DNA of 64,000 nucleotides. Source: Anas platyrhynchos. Taxonomy: Eukaryota > Chordata > Aves > Anseriformes > Anatidae. Shown piece after piece: positions 47,873-61,100 of this stretch (position 1 is the first letter of the stretch; every line of letters begins with the position of its first letter). The DNA lies in the NCBI RefSeq assembly GCF_047663525.1, contig NC_092587.1, positions 144,266,001 through 144,330,000 of the forward strand. Direction: 5' to 3'. Under the pieces are notes generated by a model that was given only the letters and a program-made list of their open reading frames with translations, made no database searches and had not been told where the DNA came from. The translations under genes and the position numbers were made by a program.

Positions 47873-48030
47873 GGCGCTGCGCCACACAGCCCCCGCCCCG
47901 CGCGGGAAGGAAGCCTCGCGAGAACTGGCCGCCGGCAGGGGGGAATCTCGCGAGAGGTCGCTGAGGGGAGAGCGGGGCGCTCCCGCCCGCGGTGGCGGGG
48001 ATGGGGGGGGGGGGGCAGCGCCCATCGCCC
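47641..48030 (-). promoter_or_regulatory. UPF3A: CpG island promoter of UPF3A
   Basis: Very GC- and CpG-rich DNA around exon 1. A perfect TCTCGCGAGA palindrome at 47946-47955 and a one-mismatch copy (CCTCGCGAGA) at 47914-47923 lie 40-85 bases upstream of the start codon at 47872. TCTCGCGAGA is the BANP-bound element of CpG-island housekeeping promoters (earlier attributed to ZBTB33/Kaiso). There is no TATA box. Confidence 0.75.
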
Positions 48031-48076
48031 CTCAGCACCAGCCCCATCCTCTTCAGGCTTTAGGAACCCCTGAGCC

Positions 48077-48450
48077 CATGGGGTCACAGAGCCTGTAGGG
48101 TTGGAAGAGAGCTCCAAGATCACCTGGTCCAACCACCCCCTGCCACCACTGTAACCCACTAACCATGTCCCCAAGCACCATGTCCAGCCTTTCCCTGAGC
48201 ACCCCCAGGGACAGTGACTCCACCACCTCCCTGGGCAACCCGTCCCAGTGCCTGACTGCTCCTTCTGAGCAGAAATGGCTCCTCATTGCCAACCTGAACC
48301 TCCCCTGGTGCAACCTGAGGCCATTCCCTCTGGTCCTGTCACTGGTTACCTGTGAGAAGAGGCTGACCCCAGCTCCCCACACCTTCCTCTCAGGTACCTG
48401 CAGAGAGCAAGGAGGTCTCCCCTGAGCCTCCTCTCCTCCAGACTAACCAA
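48077..48450 (-). mobile_element. CR1 LINE 3' portion
   Basis: About 375 bases of CR1 3' sequence in antisense ('gtagggttggaagagagctc', 'actccaccacctccctgggc', 'gtgcaacctgaggccattcc'). It lies directly upstream of the UPF3A CpG island. Confidence 0.92.
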
Positions 48451-51400
48451 CTGGTCAGAAGCTCGCACAGTTCTCTCCCTGGAAGAGGCTGATCCTTGCA
48501 AGCAAGAGAGCAGGCTACGTTTAGGACATCTGTGAATATGCCTTTTGGAGACATGTGAATAAGATACTCAGCCTGATCAAGACCTGGTCCCTTGTACATG
48601 TATGCATGGCCAAAGCCAACTGAGGCAATGACCAGAAGCAAGAGTCAAGAATCTGAGGTCAAGCCAGGCCAAAATTATTAACCAAAGACCTCATGAGGAC
48701 AAGAACAATGCTCAGTTTAACTGGAGCCAAACTGAAAATCAGAATGCCAGAATAACCCGGAAAGGCACCAAACACTGTTAGGGAGCAGAGCCCAGGCAAG
48801 AGCAGGACAGGTACTGGGGGGTGCAGGTACAAAGATGAGGATTTGGACAGAACAAGAGCAGATCAAAACACTGAGCAACAGAACAGAGATGAAGAATGAA
48901 ACTTTTCCTGAAGTCCTGTCCAAGAGACACACGTCATCAGCTTGCAAGCTCTAACCTAATTGTATCTGCCTAAAGGGCTGGGAGCCCAGCCAAGCCTTAT
49001 CAAGAATTTCTCTGTTATTGTCCAGGAAAAGTCATTCACAGTCTGGGACAATTTGCATATGCTTCCTTCTAGGTAAGATTTGATGCCAATAAATGACGGC
49101 TAGCACCAGCCAGCCAAAACACAAAACAAAACAAACTCCAGCAGATATCTGTAGAGGCACGAAATCATGATATGTTGCCCTTATAGCAACACGTTTTCTG
49201 CATCCCATCTTCTTCCCGCTCCTACCACTCTGCCCCAGTGATGACACCAACACAGTGGTTTGCTTCTTTGAGCCTGAGAAATGGTCAGACAGAAAAAAGA
49301 TCTGTAACCCATTGGTTACCTCAGCAGACATCGCCTCCTCAGCCCTGTGATGCTCCACACAGACCGCTCCTTACTGCATTCCCCTTGTCGCCCTGTTCCT
49401 GGGGGTGGCTGGTGTCGGCTGAGATCATTTTTGACCCTTTGAGGTCTGTCTGTGTGGAGATTGTTTTTAGACAGCACTGCCCTCCCCTTTCTGGGATCTG
49501 TTTGATGCATTTAATACCATTTAATTTTATGCATATATATCAATACTATACTTATGACAGATTATGTATAAAAGTATAATCTGTCATAAATCTATTTGCT
49601 TTTATTATATTGGTAAGTTTGTAATCTGCATTCTCTCTGCCATGGTATTAAGTCTGCTGAATCTACGATTATTTTCAAAACATATCTGCTGCAAGATTAC
49701 TGACTTCTCCCACCTCAGATCACCTTTCTACTACCTTCAGCTTCTTCTGTTATTAATTGGCACTATACCCCTAATACCTGTTATATACACACACTTATTT
49801 CTGAGTAAGATCCAATAGCTTTTACCCACATATATATCTGCCTTATTAATCACAAAAACAGTTGCTAGTGGTGAATCACGGAATCCTATGAATGTGTTGT
49901 CTCAGTCTGTATACCCACAGACCTAACCATTTTGGATCATCACAACAGGAAAGCAAGGGAAGATCCTGGGCCTTTCAACAGATTGCTCTTCCCCTATCCA
50001 TTCTCCACTCAATGCCCTTGGATTTTGAAATGCACCTCTGTGTAGAATTTGCATTCAGCTTCAGTAAGGCCTAGATAATGAGGGAAAAAAAAGCCAATGC
50101 CCTGGGCTTAATCTACATATGCAGCCTGTATGGTGAAGTCTCCCTGTTCCAGCTGAAGATTTGTGAGAGAGCTGCCAGGAACAGAACTGAAGAATGGAGA
50201 CAATCAGTCACATCCTTCTGAGCAGCACAGCAAGCAAATCAGCAAAGCATGGGGGGAAAAGGGGGAAAATAGGAAAATTATTTCAGTTCGCTAGCCAGGT
50301 ATCTCAGATGAAGGAGCAACAGCCTTCCCGGCTGGTAATTTCTCCAAGTGATGGTCTCCAACAACTCTAGTCCTTTGGTTTGGAACCTGGCCACTGAAAA
50401 CTCAGTGAGCTCTGAGGCAGATGTAATGGGATGAGTATTGGTTTCTAGCTCAGTTTATGCAAAGCTTTTCATACACACACCGACAATAAAACAACCCAAA
50501 ACACTTGCTGTTATTGCAGTAACAGCCCAGTCTTTGATATCCATTCTTCAGCACAAATAGAAGTAAACATTATCAGTCTTAGTTAATAGGACAATTAATG
50601 AAGACAGACTGCTAAAAAAAAAAAAAAAAAAAAAAAGGGTAAATTTCAATATAGTTGCTTTGATTCATCCCTTGTCTCCTCATATTTATGTAAAGCATAA
50701 AAAAATGTATAGGAAATATTTCCCAAATTACACAAGCATATATATATACATATATATATATATTAACATCTTGCCCCCAATAAAGTGGATGAAAGTTGTA
50801 TCAAGATAACCAAGCATACACATTTTGTGCTAAAGGTATAATTGAAAATAATTGTGTAAATATTAACACAAGCATACTGAAATACAGTGCAGAAATAACA
50901 TTTTAGACTGACCATTCTATTTTGCTAAAATATAAGTTAGCCATTTTTTTATTTCATCAAAAAAAAAAATTCATCTACAGAAAATTGTTAGTTCTTGAGC
51001 TCTGAAGTACTTCCAACTGAAGTCTGGACCGCTAAATCTCAGAAAAATCTCTTCATTCATTTAATGTCAGAACTTAGCTGTAAGTCACAGAAGAAAACAT
51101 TATGACAGCTTGTAGCATTAAGTTTTTAATTTTAAGCCCCTCACAGTGACATATGTGGAACAGGCAAGAAGGGAAGGGAAAAATTTACACAAAATACGTT
51201 CAGCGTTCATGCTAAGAAGGCAAACTGTTCTGTTTAGTGGCTGGACAAGTCCCTGCTTCTGTTTCAGAGACATATGCTTTACTTCATTATTTTTCAGTGA
51301 ACTGACGACATTTAAAAATACCAATTTAGAGACTTGTAAAAACCGTATACGTGTATTAGTATTATTCCATTAATCCTCTGCCTTGACAGAACAGCTGTGT

Positions 51401-51963
51401 GTAAACAGAATGACTACAGTCCCTTCAAGAATTAGTACACTGTGGCTTACATCTTGATTGTTACACTACCGAAAAACATCACAGATGTCAGTAATTGCAG
51501 GAAACACTGATTCATCTTAACATTTTTGCCATTCATGGTTGTTGTCTAGTCACCTTACCAGAAACAGTTCTTAAATGACCTTTCAGTAGCACAATACAGA
51601 AGAATGATAAAAAGCCGAAGTCAACAACAGGAGAAAGTATAACAAAGTCACATGCTTTGTCATCAATTTAACATATGCCCAATTAGAGTCAAGTGATGGA
51701 AAACCACTGAAAGCACTTTGTAAAGGGATATACTTATTACTTCATAAATGTGTGAAACCTCATGTATTTTTTGGTCTATTTACTACGAAAGCATTCCTCA
51801 CCGACAGGATGAAAATTCAGAAGCCACAATTACTACATTAGACTCTGGCTACTCCATTCAGCACATTGTAAACAGTTCAATCTTTAAGTATTATTTTTAA
51901 ACCTTCAGTCCTACCGATGGCAGACACAAGGATGAGTAAACAGTTTTAAAAACATAATGTGAA
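48451..51963. other. spacer between CDC16 and UPF3A
   Basis: About 3.5 kb without a recognised gene. It includes a 23-base poly(A) at 50614-50636 and a TA-rich microsatellite near 50739-50762. The distance from the CDC16 poly(A) candidate to the UPF3A promoter is about 4 kb. Confidence 0.5.
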
Positions 51964-51969
51964 TTTATT
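51964..51969 (-). terminator. CDC16: CDC16 poly(A) signal candidate
   Basis: Minus-strand AATAAA about 230 bases after the stop would give a short 3' UTR. An ATTAAA variant lies closer, near 52040. Confidence 0.45.
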
Positions 51970-52197
51970 TTTTTTTTTACTTCATCACGTATGATTAATT
52001 TTGTAGAAATAATAAAATCGGAAATAGTCCATCATGTATATTTTAATCATCCTTAAGGCAAGCATTATTTCTCCGGTGTTAGGTACAGTGTAGTAGTTTG
52101 AATTCATATAAAAATAGCAAATTCCTGAAAGTATAACACCATAACAAAAATGCTAAAACAAACACTGACAAAATGAGCCCTGTACCAGAATTTACAG

Positions 52198-55100
52198 TCA
52201 CGTACTATGGTCTGACATGGATGTTTCTAGCATCATATCGCTTTCATTCATTTCAATCTCAAACGTTTCTTCCAATGGACGACTGGTATCTGTACTTTTC
52301 CTTTGATGTGATGTTTCTAACGTTACTATACCGCTCTCATCCAGAGTCTGTCTCTCTATGTCGAATTCTCTGAAATCCCAGGGAGGTGAAATTATATTCT
52401 TTAACGTCTTCATTGTGTGTACATCAAAGTCGTAACATCTTAATTTGTCTTTGATTTCTGTTCCTAGGAAAACAGTCAAACCATTAGTTTATTCCACATG
52501 AATGCTCCCAAACATCCATCTTAAAAAGCTATCAACTACTAAAACTATTAGAGTTCTTTGTATTCAGAACAGCAAACTGTTGTTGCTGCTAAATGACTGA
52601 AGTCTGTAATAGAGTTGGTCTGACACAATCCAGATGACTCCTTGTTTAAAAGAAAAAATAGCACAACATGCTAAATAAGATTAATATTTGAAGTCTTATT
52701 AGAAGTAATTGCCAATTCCCTTCCATGTGAGGGTTTTTTTTTGTTGTTTAAAGTTACACGCATCATGGTTTGCATCAATGTATAGCACACAGCTGCGTGG
52801 CCGTTCTGTATGCGTTAACTGACTATGTGGAGCAAAGCATTATTGAGAAGAAACAGCTGCTTCAGCTGTGTGAAAAATGTGCTGGAGAACCAAAGAACAC
52901 AGCTGACTAAATGGCTTCAGCTTATTATCATGCAGATTGGACATCAACTTTCTTCATTAGTGATAAATTAAGCTTAATGAAGCAGAAATATGTTGCTATA
53001 AAGTTTTTTGAGGGGGCAGAAAACTTTCACAGAATATCTCAGACCACAGCAATACAATGTATTACTGTTATAAAGATGTTTTTAAACCACGTGTAAAGCT
53101 CTATTTTGGGAGGCAGCAGGATTCCTCCTGTCTTCACAGACCACAGTGTCTATATTGTGAAAATACCTCGCTCATATCACTCTGCAGTACTATAAGCTGA
53201 AATCAAGACCTCTGAGTTTTTAATCTTAATTTCTATTTTATCCCCACCCCCCTTCACTGGTTTCTAAGCAATCAATACTTTCTATAAAAGAAACCATCAT
53301 TGGTGCCTCCAATAGCAAAGTACTTAACTTTCTCTGCAGCAGTAAGAATTATCTACTTCCATGATGCTTACAAAAAACAAGAGTTATCTGCAAATGCCGA
53401 TCAGTTTTGACTTAAGTTTTCTGTCATTTTTTAAAATATACATATTCTACTTTCAGTTAACTTAGGTAAACAGACTACACCACAGCCTTAATGGTAGACA
53501 GTCTTTTCTTGATGTAAGAGCAAAGACCTCTCTCAAAGGATTCAGTGACTTTAGCAGTCAGCATAAGTGACAGACTTACCAATGTAAGCTTCGGAATCAC
53601 CAATATACATTTCTATGCAATGGCCAAGCATCGTGACTGAAAATGTGTCATCCCTTCTAAGACCAAGTGCCTATTAAAAAAAAAAAAAACAAATAAAAAT
53701 TATTCAGCTGTAAATAAAACCATTTACATCTTAAGTACGCTACTCTATTTGTTGCTTTGTTGTTCGACAATGCAATCAATGTAGTCTTTGCTATAAATGC
53801 AAAGCATTGTGCAAACAAAATATTTCTGTATGAAATGGCTGAAGAAAGCAAAACAAAAATAAAACCAGAAATGGGCGTGTGTCCAGACAGAATAATTCAT
53901 AAATCATGAAGTAAAATATACTAAAATAATTCTAAAACCTGAGGAAATTATATACGTATAGCTAAACTACAATTGATAATGAAAGACTGAGACATGCTTA
54001 AGTTATTACAACTAAATTTATGTAATATAAGCTTCTAGGTAAACAGAACTACGGCTGAATTCTCAAGCCAATCAACTTGAATGCTGAAAACTTAGCACTC
54101 AAGGAAATTCACTGTTACTCCATGAAAATGTGAAATCACCCAAACTGCCCTGGAAATAGTGATACACAATTACCACATAATAAAAATAATTCCAAAGCAA
54201 CAGAAAGTGGCATATTTTTAAAAGCTGCACTTAGTGAAAAATTTCTACTCTGAGGCATATGTTGGAAGTATTTCCAATCATTTTGTGAGAATGAAAAGTT
54301 TATGTACATACAACTCAATTAATTGTTTACAAGAAAGAAGGATCCAACTACAACATTCCAAAAAGTAGCTTTCTTTTTAAACCTACTCAGTAGAAAACTC
54401 AGGAGGACTTTTTTTTTTTTAATTAAGATTATAAAATAAAAACTAGTTTAAGGGTTGAATAATTGTTGGTTCTCTGTTTCAAAAGAGGCACAGAATGAAC
54501 TGGTAAATACAGAATCTGTTACCAGAGTCATAAGGCTGTCACATACCGTATGAAAGTAGTCGATTGCACTTTCAAAATTGCCCATCAGACTATGTATGTA
54601 GCCAATGGCAGAATAAGTAGAAGCGTTTTGAGGAATTAGTACTAGAGCCTGGCGATGGTATTCCAGTGCTTCTTCGTATTTCCTGTTAGGGTTAAAACCA
54701 GAATATCTATTATTTCAGGGTGAAAGAGGTTTTTATTGCGCTATATTGATAATTTCCTTAACTCAGTGGCAGGCAATCCTGTCAAGAACCTTAAAATTAT
54801 TGCTTCATACTCAACATAAAAGAATGCATGGGAGTCACGGATATTGATAATTTTCTTCCTCAACATAATTGAGAAATCATTGTTCCCGTTATGTAGCACA
54901 ACAGCTGTCTGCAGCTAGGCCCCATTTGGAGAGGATCTTAGCAATTTGATACGGTAAATTGCTTTAGATGTTGAATGTTGCTCCTTGAAATATTAGGTTT
55001 CTTTCTACAGCTCTCATTTTTCTCCCCAGGGGAGCAAAGGAGCAATATAAGACTAAATCACTCATTGTTCAAAATGAGAAAAGCTCCCCAGGCAGAAACT

Positions 55101-58100
55101 ACACAACCCTTAAGTGCTGCATACACTGGTACTTCCAACACTTCCATTTTGCTGCTGCCTCTATCAGAGAAGAAAAAAAAAATTACACATATCCATAATT
55201 TCTTTCCAATACCAGCCACACTTTCTTTGAAAATTCTCTTAGCTAGGCTGCTTATTGCACCCGTTATTTTACAAACCAAGGATTAAATGTACCGTATGAC
55301 GCTACTCTGGGAAATTAAATTGCCACTTTCAACAACCTAGTACAAGCTATTAAAAATAAGGATAGCGATTGTCTATTCAGAAGAAATTTTAATGTCTCTA
55401 ATTGTAATGAAATTATAACAACTTCATTTGTTGGTGTTAACAGAGGGCGTTAGGTAACCAGGCATAAAAATTTGCATCTGTTTGCCTGCTGCACAAAACT
55501 TTCACAGTCTGAATTCTATTTTCACTCATACTATTTAGCTGTCCAATTAACTACCAGTGTACTTTAACATGCTGCTTTCAAATTTCAACTACGTAGTACT
55601 AGTGAGCAGTCACACATCCAGTAAGTTTTTCATAAAAGCAACAATGTGCATTATGAACACTACTAAAATCAGTTATGGACACTTTTTCTTGTTAAAGAAT
55701 ACGCAGAGCTGACTAAAATCATCTTGATTTTCATGAAAGATAGCTTATAAGGATGAAGAAATATATTAAGTTGGCTTTCTGAACCTGAATAACAAAATGC
55801 AAGTTGTCCTAAGTGTGATGTAAGCAGTTACTAAATTACTGCAAGGAATTAAAAAAGATTAAAGAAATTATAACTGAAGTATGCATTTGGAAAAAATAAA
55901 AAAATACACCCTGCAATGATAGTCATAAATAAATCACAAAACCAGTGTTTTTTGTTTGGTTTTGGAAGAACGGGTAACTATTATACACTGGTATTTCCCA
56001 ATGAAAATGAAGAATTCAAGCAATTCAAGCACAGAGCAATTCCTACCAAAGTCAAAGCAGAAGCATGACTTATATGTACCAGAATCACTTTCATTAGCAA
56101 CTCAGAAACAAAAGTTACAGAATATACCAATCGGACAATTAAAACCATGACAGAAAACCATACAGTACTGATTAATACAAAAGACAACACGGGTTAAAAT
56201 CAGATTAAAGTAATTAAGGAGAGAACATTTCTCCATGTTAAAACTGTTAATGCTTTCATACATTCTTTGCACTTCCTTTGTCTCATCCTAGAATAGAAAT
56301 ATGAAATGAAGTATCAACTAGTTCTGTTCTTAAAAAACACAGTAACATTTTATTGTTGTGTTAAGGTCACTGAACACTGCACTTAAATAAAAAAAAAAAA
56401 GCCCAAGCACTGATCCAAGCAATCAATCAGCACAAAATCACCTTTAAGCCAGCTAAATCACTGCACATAGTCAAGTATGTCAGGACTGGGACAGCAGCCA
56501 GCTTGAATTGAGACCCATCTGAGAATCTGAAAGCCTATGATCAAATTTCTATCAAACAAGAATCATCAGGTAAAAGATGCTTCTACGTTGCTTTCACATG
56601 GCACATAATCTTGATGGAAATAAGAAGGAAGCCTATCAAAAATACATTTGTGTAGTACTCCAGATAAAAGGTAGCTCCTGTACCGTCACTTACTTGAGTT
56701 TTCTACAGACATGTCCTAAGTTGTTCAATAAAGGCTCCCACTTATCAACTGTTACCTGCAAAATAATGCAACAATTCAAGTAGAATCACAGAAAGGTTTG
56801 GGTTGGAAGGGACCTTAAAGCCCACCCAGCTCCAACCCCCTGCCACGGGCAGGGACACCTCCCACCAGAGCAGGTTGCCCACAGCCCCATCCAGCCTGGC
56901 CTTGAGCACCTCCAGGGATGGGGCACCCACAACTTCTCTGGGCAGCCTGTGCCAGGGCCTCACCACCCTCTGAGTAAAGAATTTCTTCCCATTATCACAT
57001 CTTAATCTAGATTTTAGTTTAAAGTCATTCCCTCTTGTCCTATCACTGCACTCCCTGACCAAGTGTCCCTCCCTCACCCTACTGGCCACACTTCTTTGGA
57101 TGCAGCCCAGGATGCAGTTGACTTTCTAGGCTGCAAGCACACATTGCTGGCTCATGACAAGCTTCTCTTCAACCAGCACCCCCAGGTCCTTCTCCTCAGG
57201 GCTGCTCTCAACCTGTTATCCACCCAGCCTGTGTTTGTGCTTGGGATTGGCCCAGCCCAGATGCAGGACCTGGCACTGAACTTATTGCAGCTATCTTATA
57301 ACAAGCGTAACATTCTGCCACAAAATACAGAACTTCCTGGAGTTTTATGAATAGTTTTATGGCCATGTGTATTATTAGGAAACATACCTCATTTCCAATA
57401 GCTTTGATTTTTTCCAGTGCATCAAGAAACCATTTTTCTGCAGTTTTCCAGCTAAATATCGGGGGTGGGGAGGAAAGAAAAGTAAATCAGCAAAGAGTTC
57501 TCATCAGCAGAATGAAGAAAATTGTATTACAATCAACAGTTCTTTGACATTACTTGTTGCATGAGTGAAATTATCTGTAAGAAAAAAAATAGTAATTACG
57601 TTCAGCTGTATTTTGCTTACTTCGCTGTGTGATCTTAACAGCTGACAAGACAAAGCTAAAAAAATCAGAAGCAAAACAAGAATGTTCATTAAACAGTTCT
57701 TATATCCATTATTTTTTTTTGGAATACATTAGTAAATGTATTGGCACATTGCATTTCAGAATAATCCATAATTAGGACTATTTTTGCAAGCTTACTCTCC
57801 GTTTTGAAATGCGACCACTCCGACTTCATGCATAACAAAGGGATCTTCAGGTGCAATGCTTAGAGCTTGGCTGAAAAACCTTTCAGCCAACTTAGAGTTG
57901 TTGGTCAAGCCATATTCCAGTCCAATGTAGAGCATTGGCAAGTGACACCTAGGAAGAAAATCCATGCACTTCATCAGGAACAGTGCCACAAACTAAAAAG
58001 AAACACCAACTGTGTTCTCATATGTGCATGTAAGCTAAAAGCTGATTTTAAATGGACTACTAACTTAAAGGGTGGTTAAAGGGACTTTCTACCTGCAAGC

Positions 58101-61100
58101 TATTGAAAAAAGTTTGAACTCCAACATGAATTGTAACAATCTGGAATTACATGCACGTATTTCTCAGTGCTTTAGTTCTGAGTTTATTTCCCCCAGTTTC
58201 CTCCCTAGATTTCATTTAGGAATGGAAGAAGCAATAATAATGGGATTGCATTTACAAATAACTACATCAAAATACAATAGTTTTATATGCAATATGACTT
58301 TGTTAGTCCATTACTCATTTTACAGCCTTCTCCACGGTATGAAACAGCTGTTCAAGATACTATTATACAGCACTTTATGATCTGGTAGGACAAACACACA
58401 ATTCACACATTTTAGAGAACTCTGTTAGAATAGAGATTACCTGAATAAAAACTTGGACTTTAGAACTTCCAGAACTACAACAATAATCAAGTACAAACAA
58501 TGCAGTCAAATACAGACAAAGTTATTTTATCCCTGCCCTCCTTTTTATTCTCTACCAGAGAGATGTTGCATATAATTACCTACTGTTTAAAAGCGATACA
58601 GTTAATTTTTCTATACTATTTATAGATTAACTTCAGTTTTTCTGAATGATTTTTTTTGACATACCCTTTCATGAGCTGTGCAGCTGTGAAATACGCAGCC
58701 ATTGCTTGGTCATGCTCACTCTCAACTGCAAATGAATGTCCATACGCTATCCATGCTGGTCCATAGGTTCTCTCAAGTGTCGTAGCTTTGCTAAAAACAA
58801 GAGCAGATCACAAGCAAACATTTGAAATGAACTTCCATGTGCTTCAGATGACTACTTACAATACTGTGTGACAGAGATATCTATTACGATAATCTTCTGT
58901 AATGACCACTGGTAAATGAAGCTCATTTTAAAAGTCTGAGCAGCTCATTCACTGCCTTCTCTTGAATTCAATTCAAATGCTTCACATCCATCTTGAGTTC
59001 TCTATGCCTCCTTCTGAAGCAACCAGAACGATACTTTCTTTAACACACTACTGCGCACTGCCCAGATATACCATCTACTGTGTTCAGCATGATGTCCTAC
59101 TGACTCCAAAAACAGCGATATAGGAGCTGGTATTTTTATCCATAGCCTCTCCAGATACTTTCCTAACAAATTACTGCTTCGTCCAGTTATCACTAGCCTT
59201 GTAGTTGTACATCATCATTCTTCCCCAAGAAATTCAGGCATCTCATTACTATTCTACTCTTGCTAGACCTCTTTTCCCCTCTTTGCCACGATTACTCTGA
59301 CTTCTGTGGGGTTTTCTTCCCCTCTTCCCCCAACACATATATAGGACCTTCCTGGCTAGGGATGCTTGCATATTTAATAGTGATGTTCTTTATTTCACCC
59401 CTCAAACTACTTCAGGCTCTCAGGACAACTTCTTGAAGAATTTTACTGAGCACACTGCTAATTGCCAGGAATTTAAATAGGCTATTCAGAATAACCAGAC
59501 ATTCAAATAGTCTGTTAGTGACTCATCTTTACATATATTGCCAGTCTTTAAAGGTCTCCAAAAGAAAAAAGAAAGCCTTACAGATTGGTTTAAGGCTTCT
59601 CAGTTTAAGCTTTCAGTACCAAAATAAATGCTGTACTTCACAGCCAGGTTCTGCTCTCTGATGCTGACAATCAATACACATACAGAACACAGCAAAGGGC
59701 GCTGGGCTTCTCTGACAAACCAAGGCTGTTTGTGCTAAGAAAGAAAATCCTGCCATTTGGCTGTCTAATTCTGTCTAACTCTTCCCTTTTAGATATGCAA
59801 CCTGAACCAGGGAGAATGCTTGAGTATCCTTACACTAAAAAAATGAGGCTTGATTACCTAGTTGTAATTAGCTTGGCATCATAAGCAAGTGCAGTGACTA
59901 CACCCGCTAATAACAGGAATGTAAGTGGCACGAAATTTCAGGTAAGCCTCTAAATTATTTTTAAAGTATCTGGAAGATTTAGGTCTAAGTTGCCATACCA
60001 GAAACAGGTTATAAAAAAAGGAATAATTTATCAGTAACCAGCATACCAAGGCTTCTGCTTACTGTATGAGCTTATCAACAAATGTGGATGTTAAATATTT
60101 ACTTAGCAAATGAACAACAGATTCAGTAGAGAAAACTAGAAAAACAAGTTTTACCTGAGATATCTTCTAGCATGTTCATTTTTGTGGCCAACCATGAGAT
60201 AGTAGCATCCTACTGCAAACCATGACACCTACACATTAAAAATAGAATTATTATGAGATATATCACCCTGATTTTAGCAAAGCATCATCATAAGTGATAA
60301 GTAACAAGGGAACACAACTATAAAAGCTATGAATGTTTTCACAGACATCAGTCAGCTTTTCGATTTGTTTTACATCACAGACAAGCTAGAACTGCTGGCA
60401 GCTGTATGTCACTACAGCTGCCTCAAAAAGAGGCCTTTTTGTTTAGCCTCAAAAAGAGGGCTAAGTGGAAAGCTTATTGCTGTCATCAATTTTATCTAAT
60501 CATAGGGAATACAGGAGACTGAGCAACTCTTCTCACGAGGTGCACAGTGACAGGACGGGAGGCAGTGGGTACAAGTTGCAACACAGAAAATTTGATTGAA
60601 TAAAAGGATTCGATTTTCACAATGAAGGTGATCAAACATTGCAATAGGTTGCCCAGAAAGGCATATCCATCTATTATTGTAGCACTTTCTAAACGATTAT
60701 GCAAAGTGAATTCTTCATGTTGCATGTTTTACAGGTACTTTAATAAAAAAATCTACCTTAATATAATTACAATGTACAGAAAAAAAAGAATGACCAATTT
60801 TCACCAGCTCCAATCAAAAAATATTTTATTTATTTATTTTTAATATTCTGTTGCTCAAACTGACTATTATGTTATAGGTGACAGCAAATAAAAGCTAAAG
60901 AAAACTACTTGGTAGTGAAGGCATAGAACAACTTACAGGATTATTTGGGTACAGGTCGACCAGTTTATGAGAAAGATAGAAAAGTTCTGCACAAGGGAAA
61001 AAAAAAGACAAGAATATTAAAATATGATAAAGCATAAGATGTTTCAAGTTCTCCTTTAGCTTTCTATAAAAACAGGAAGCATGTCTAGAGTTACTAATAC

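Noticed and set aside
47242-48098. Overlapping 200-240-codon plus-strand frames
   Set aside because: They lie in a GC-rich repeat and CpG island antisense to UPF3A exon 1. The Pro/Arg/Gly-rich content reflects base composition.
56745-57350. 114- and 95-codon frames near a CDC16 exon
   Set aside because: They are CR1 sequence, not genes.
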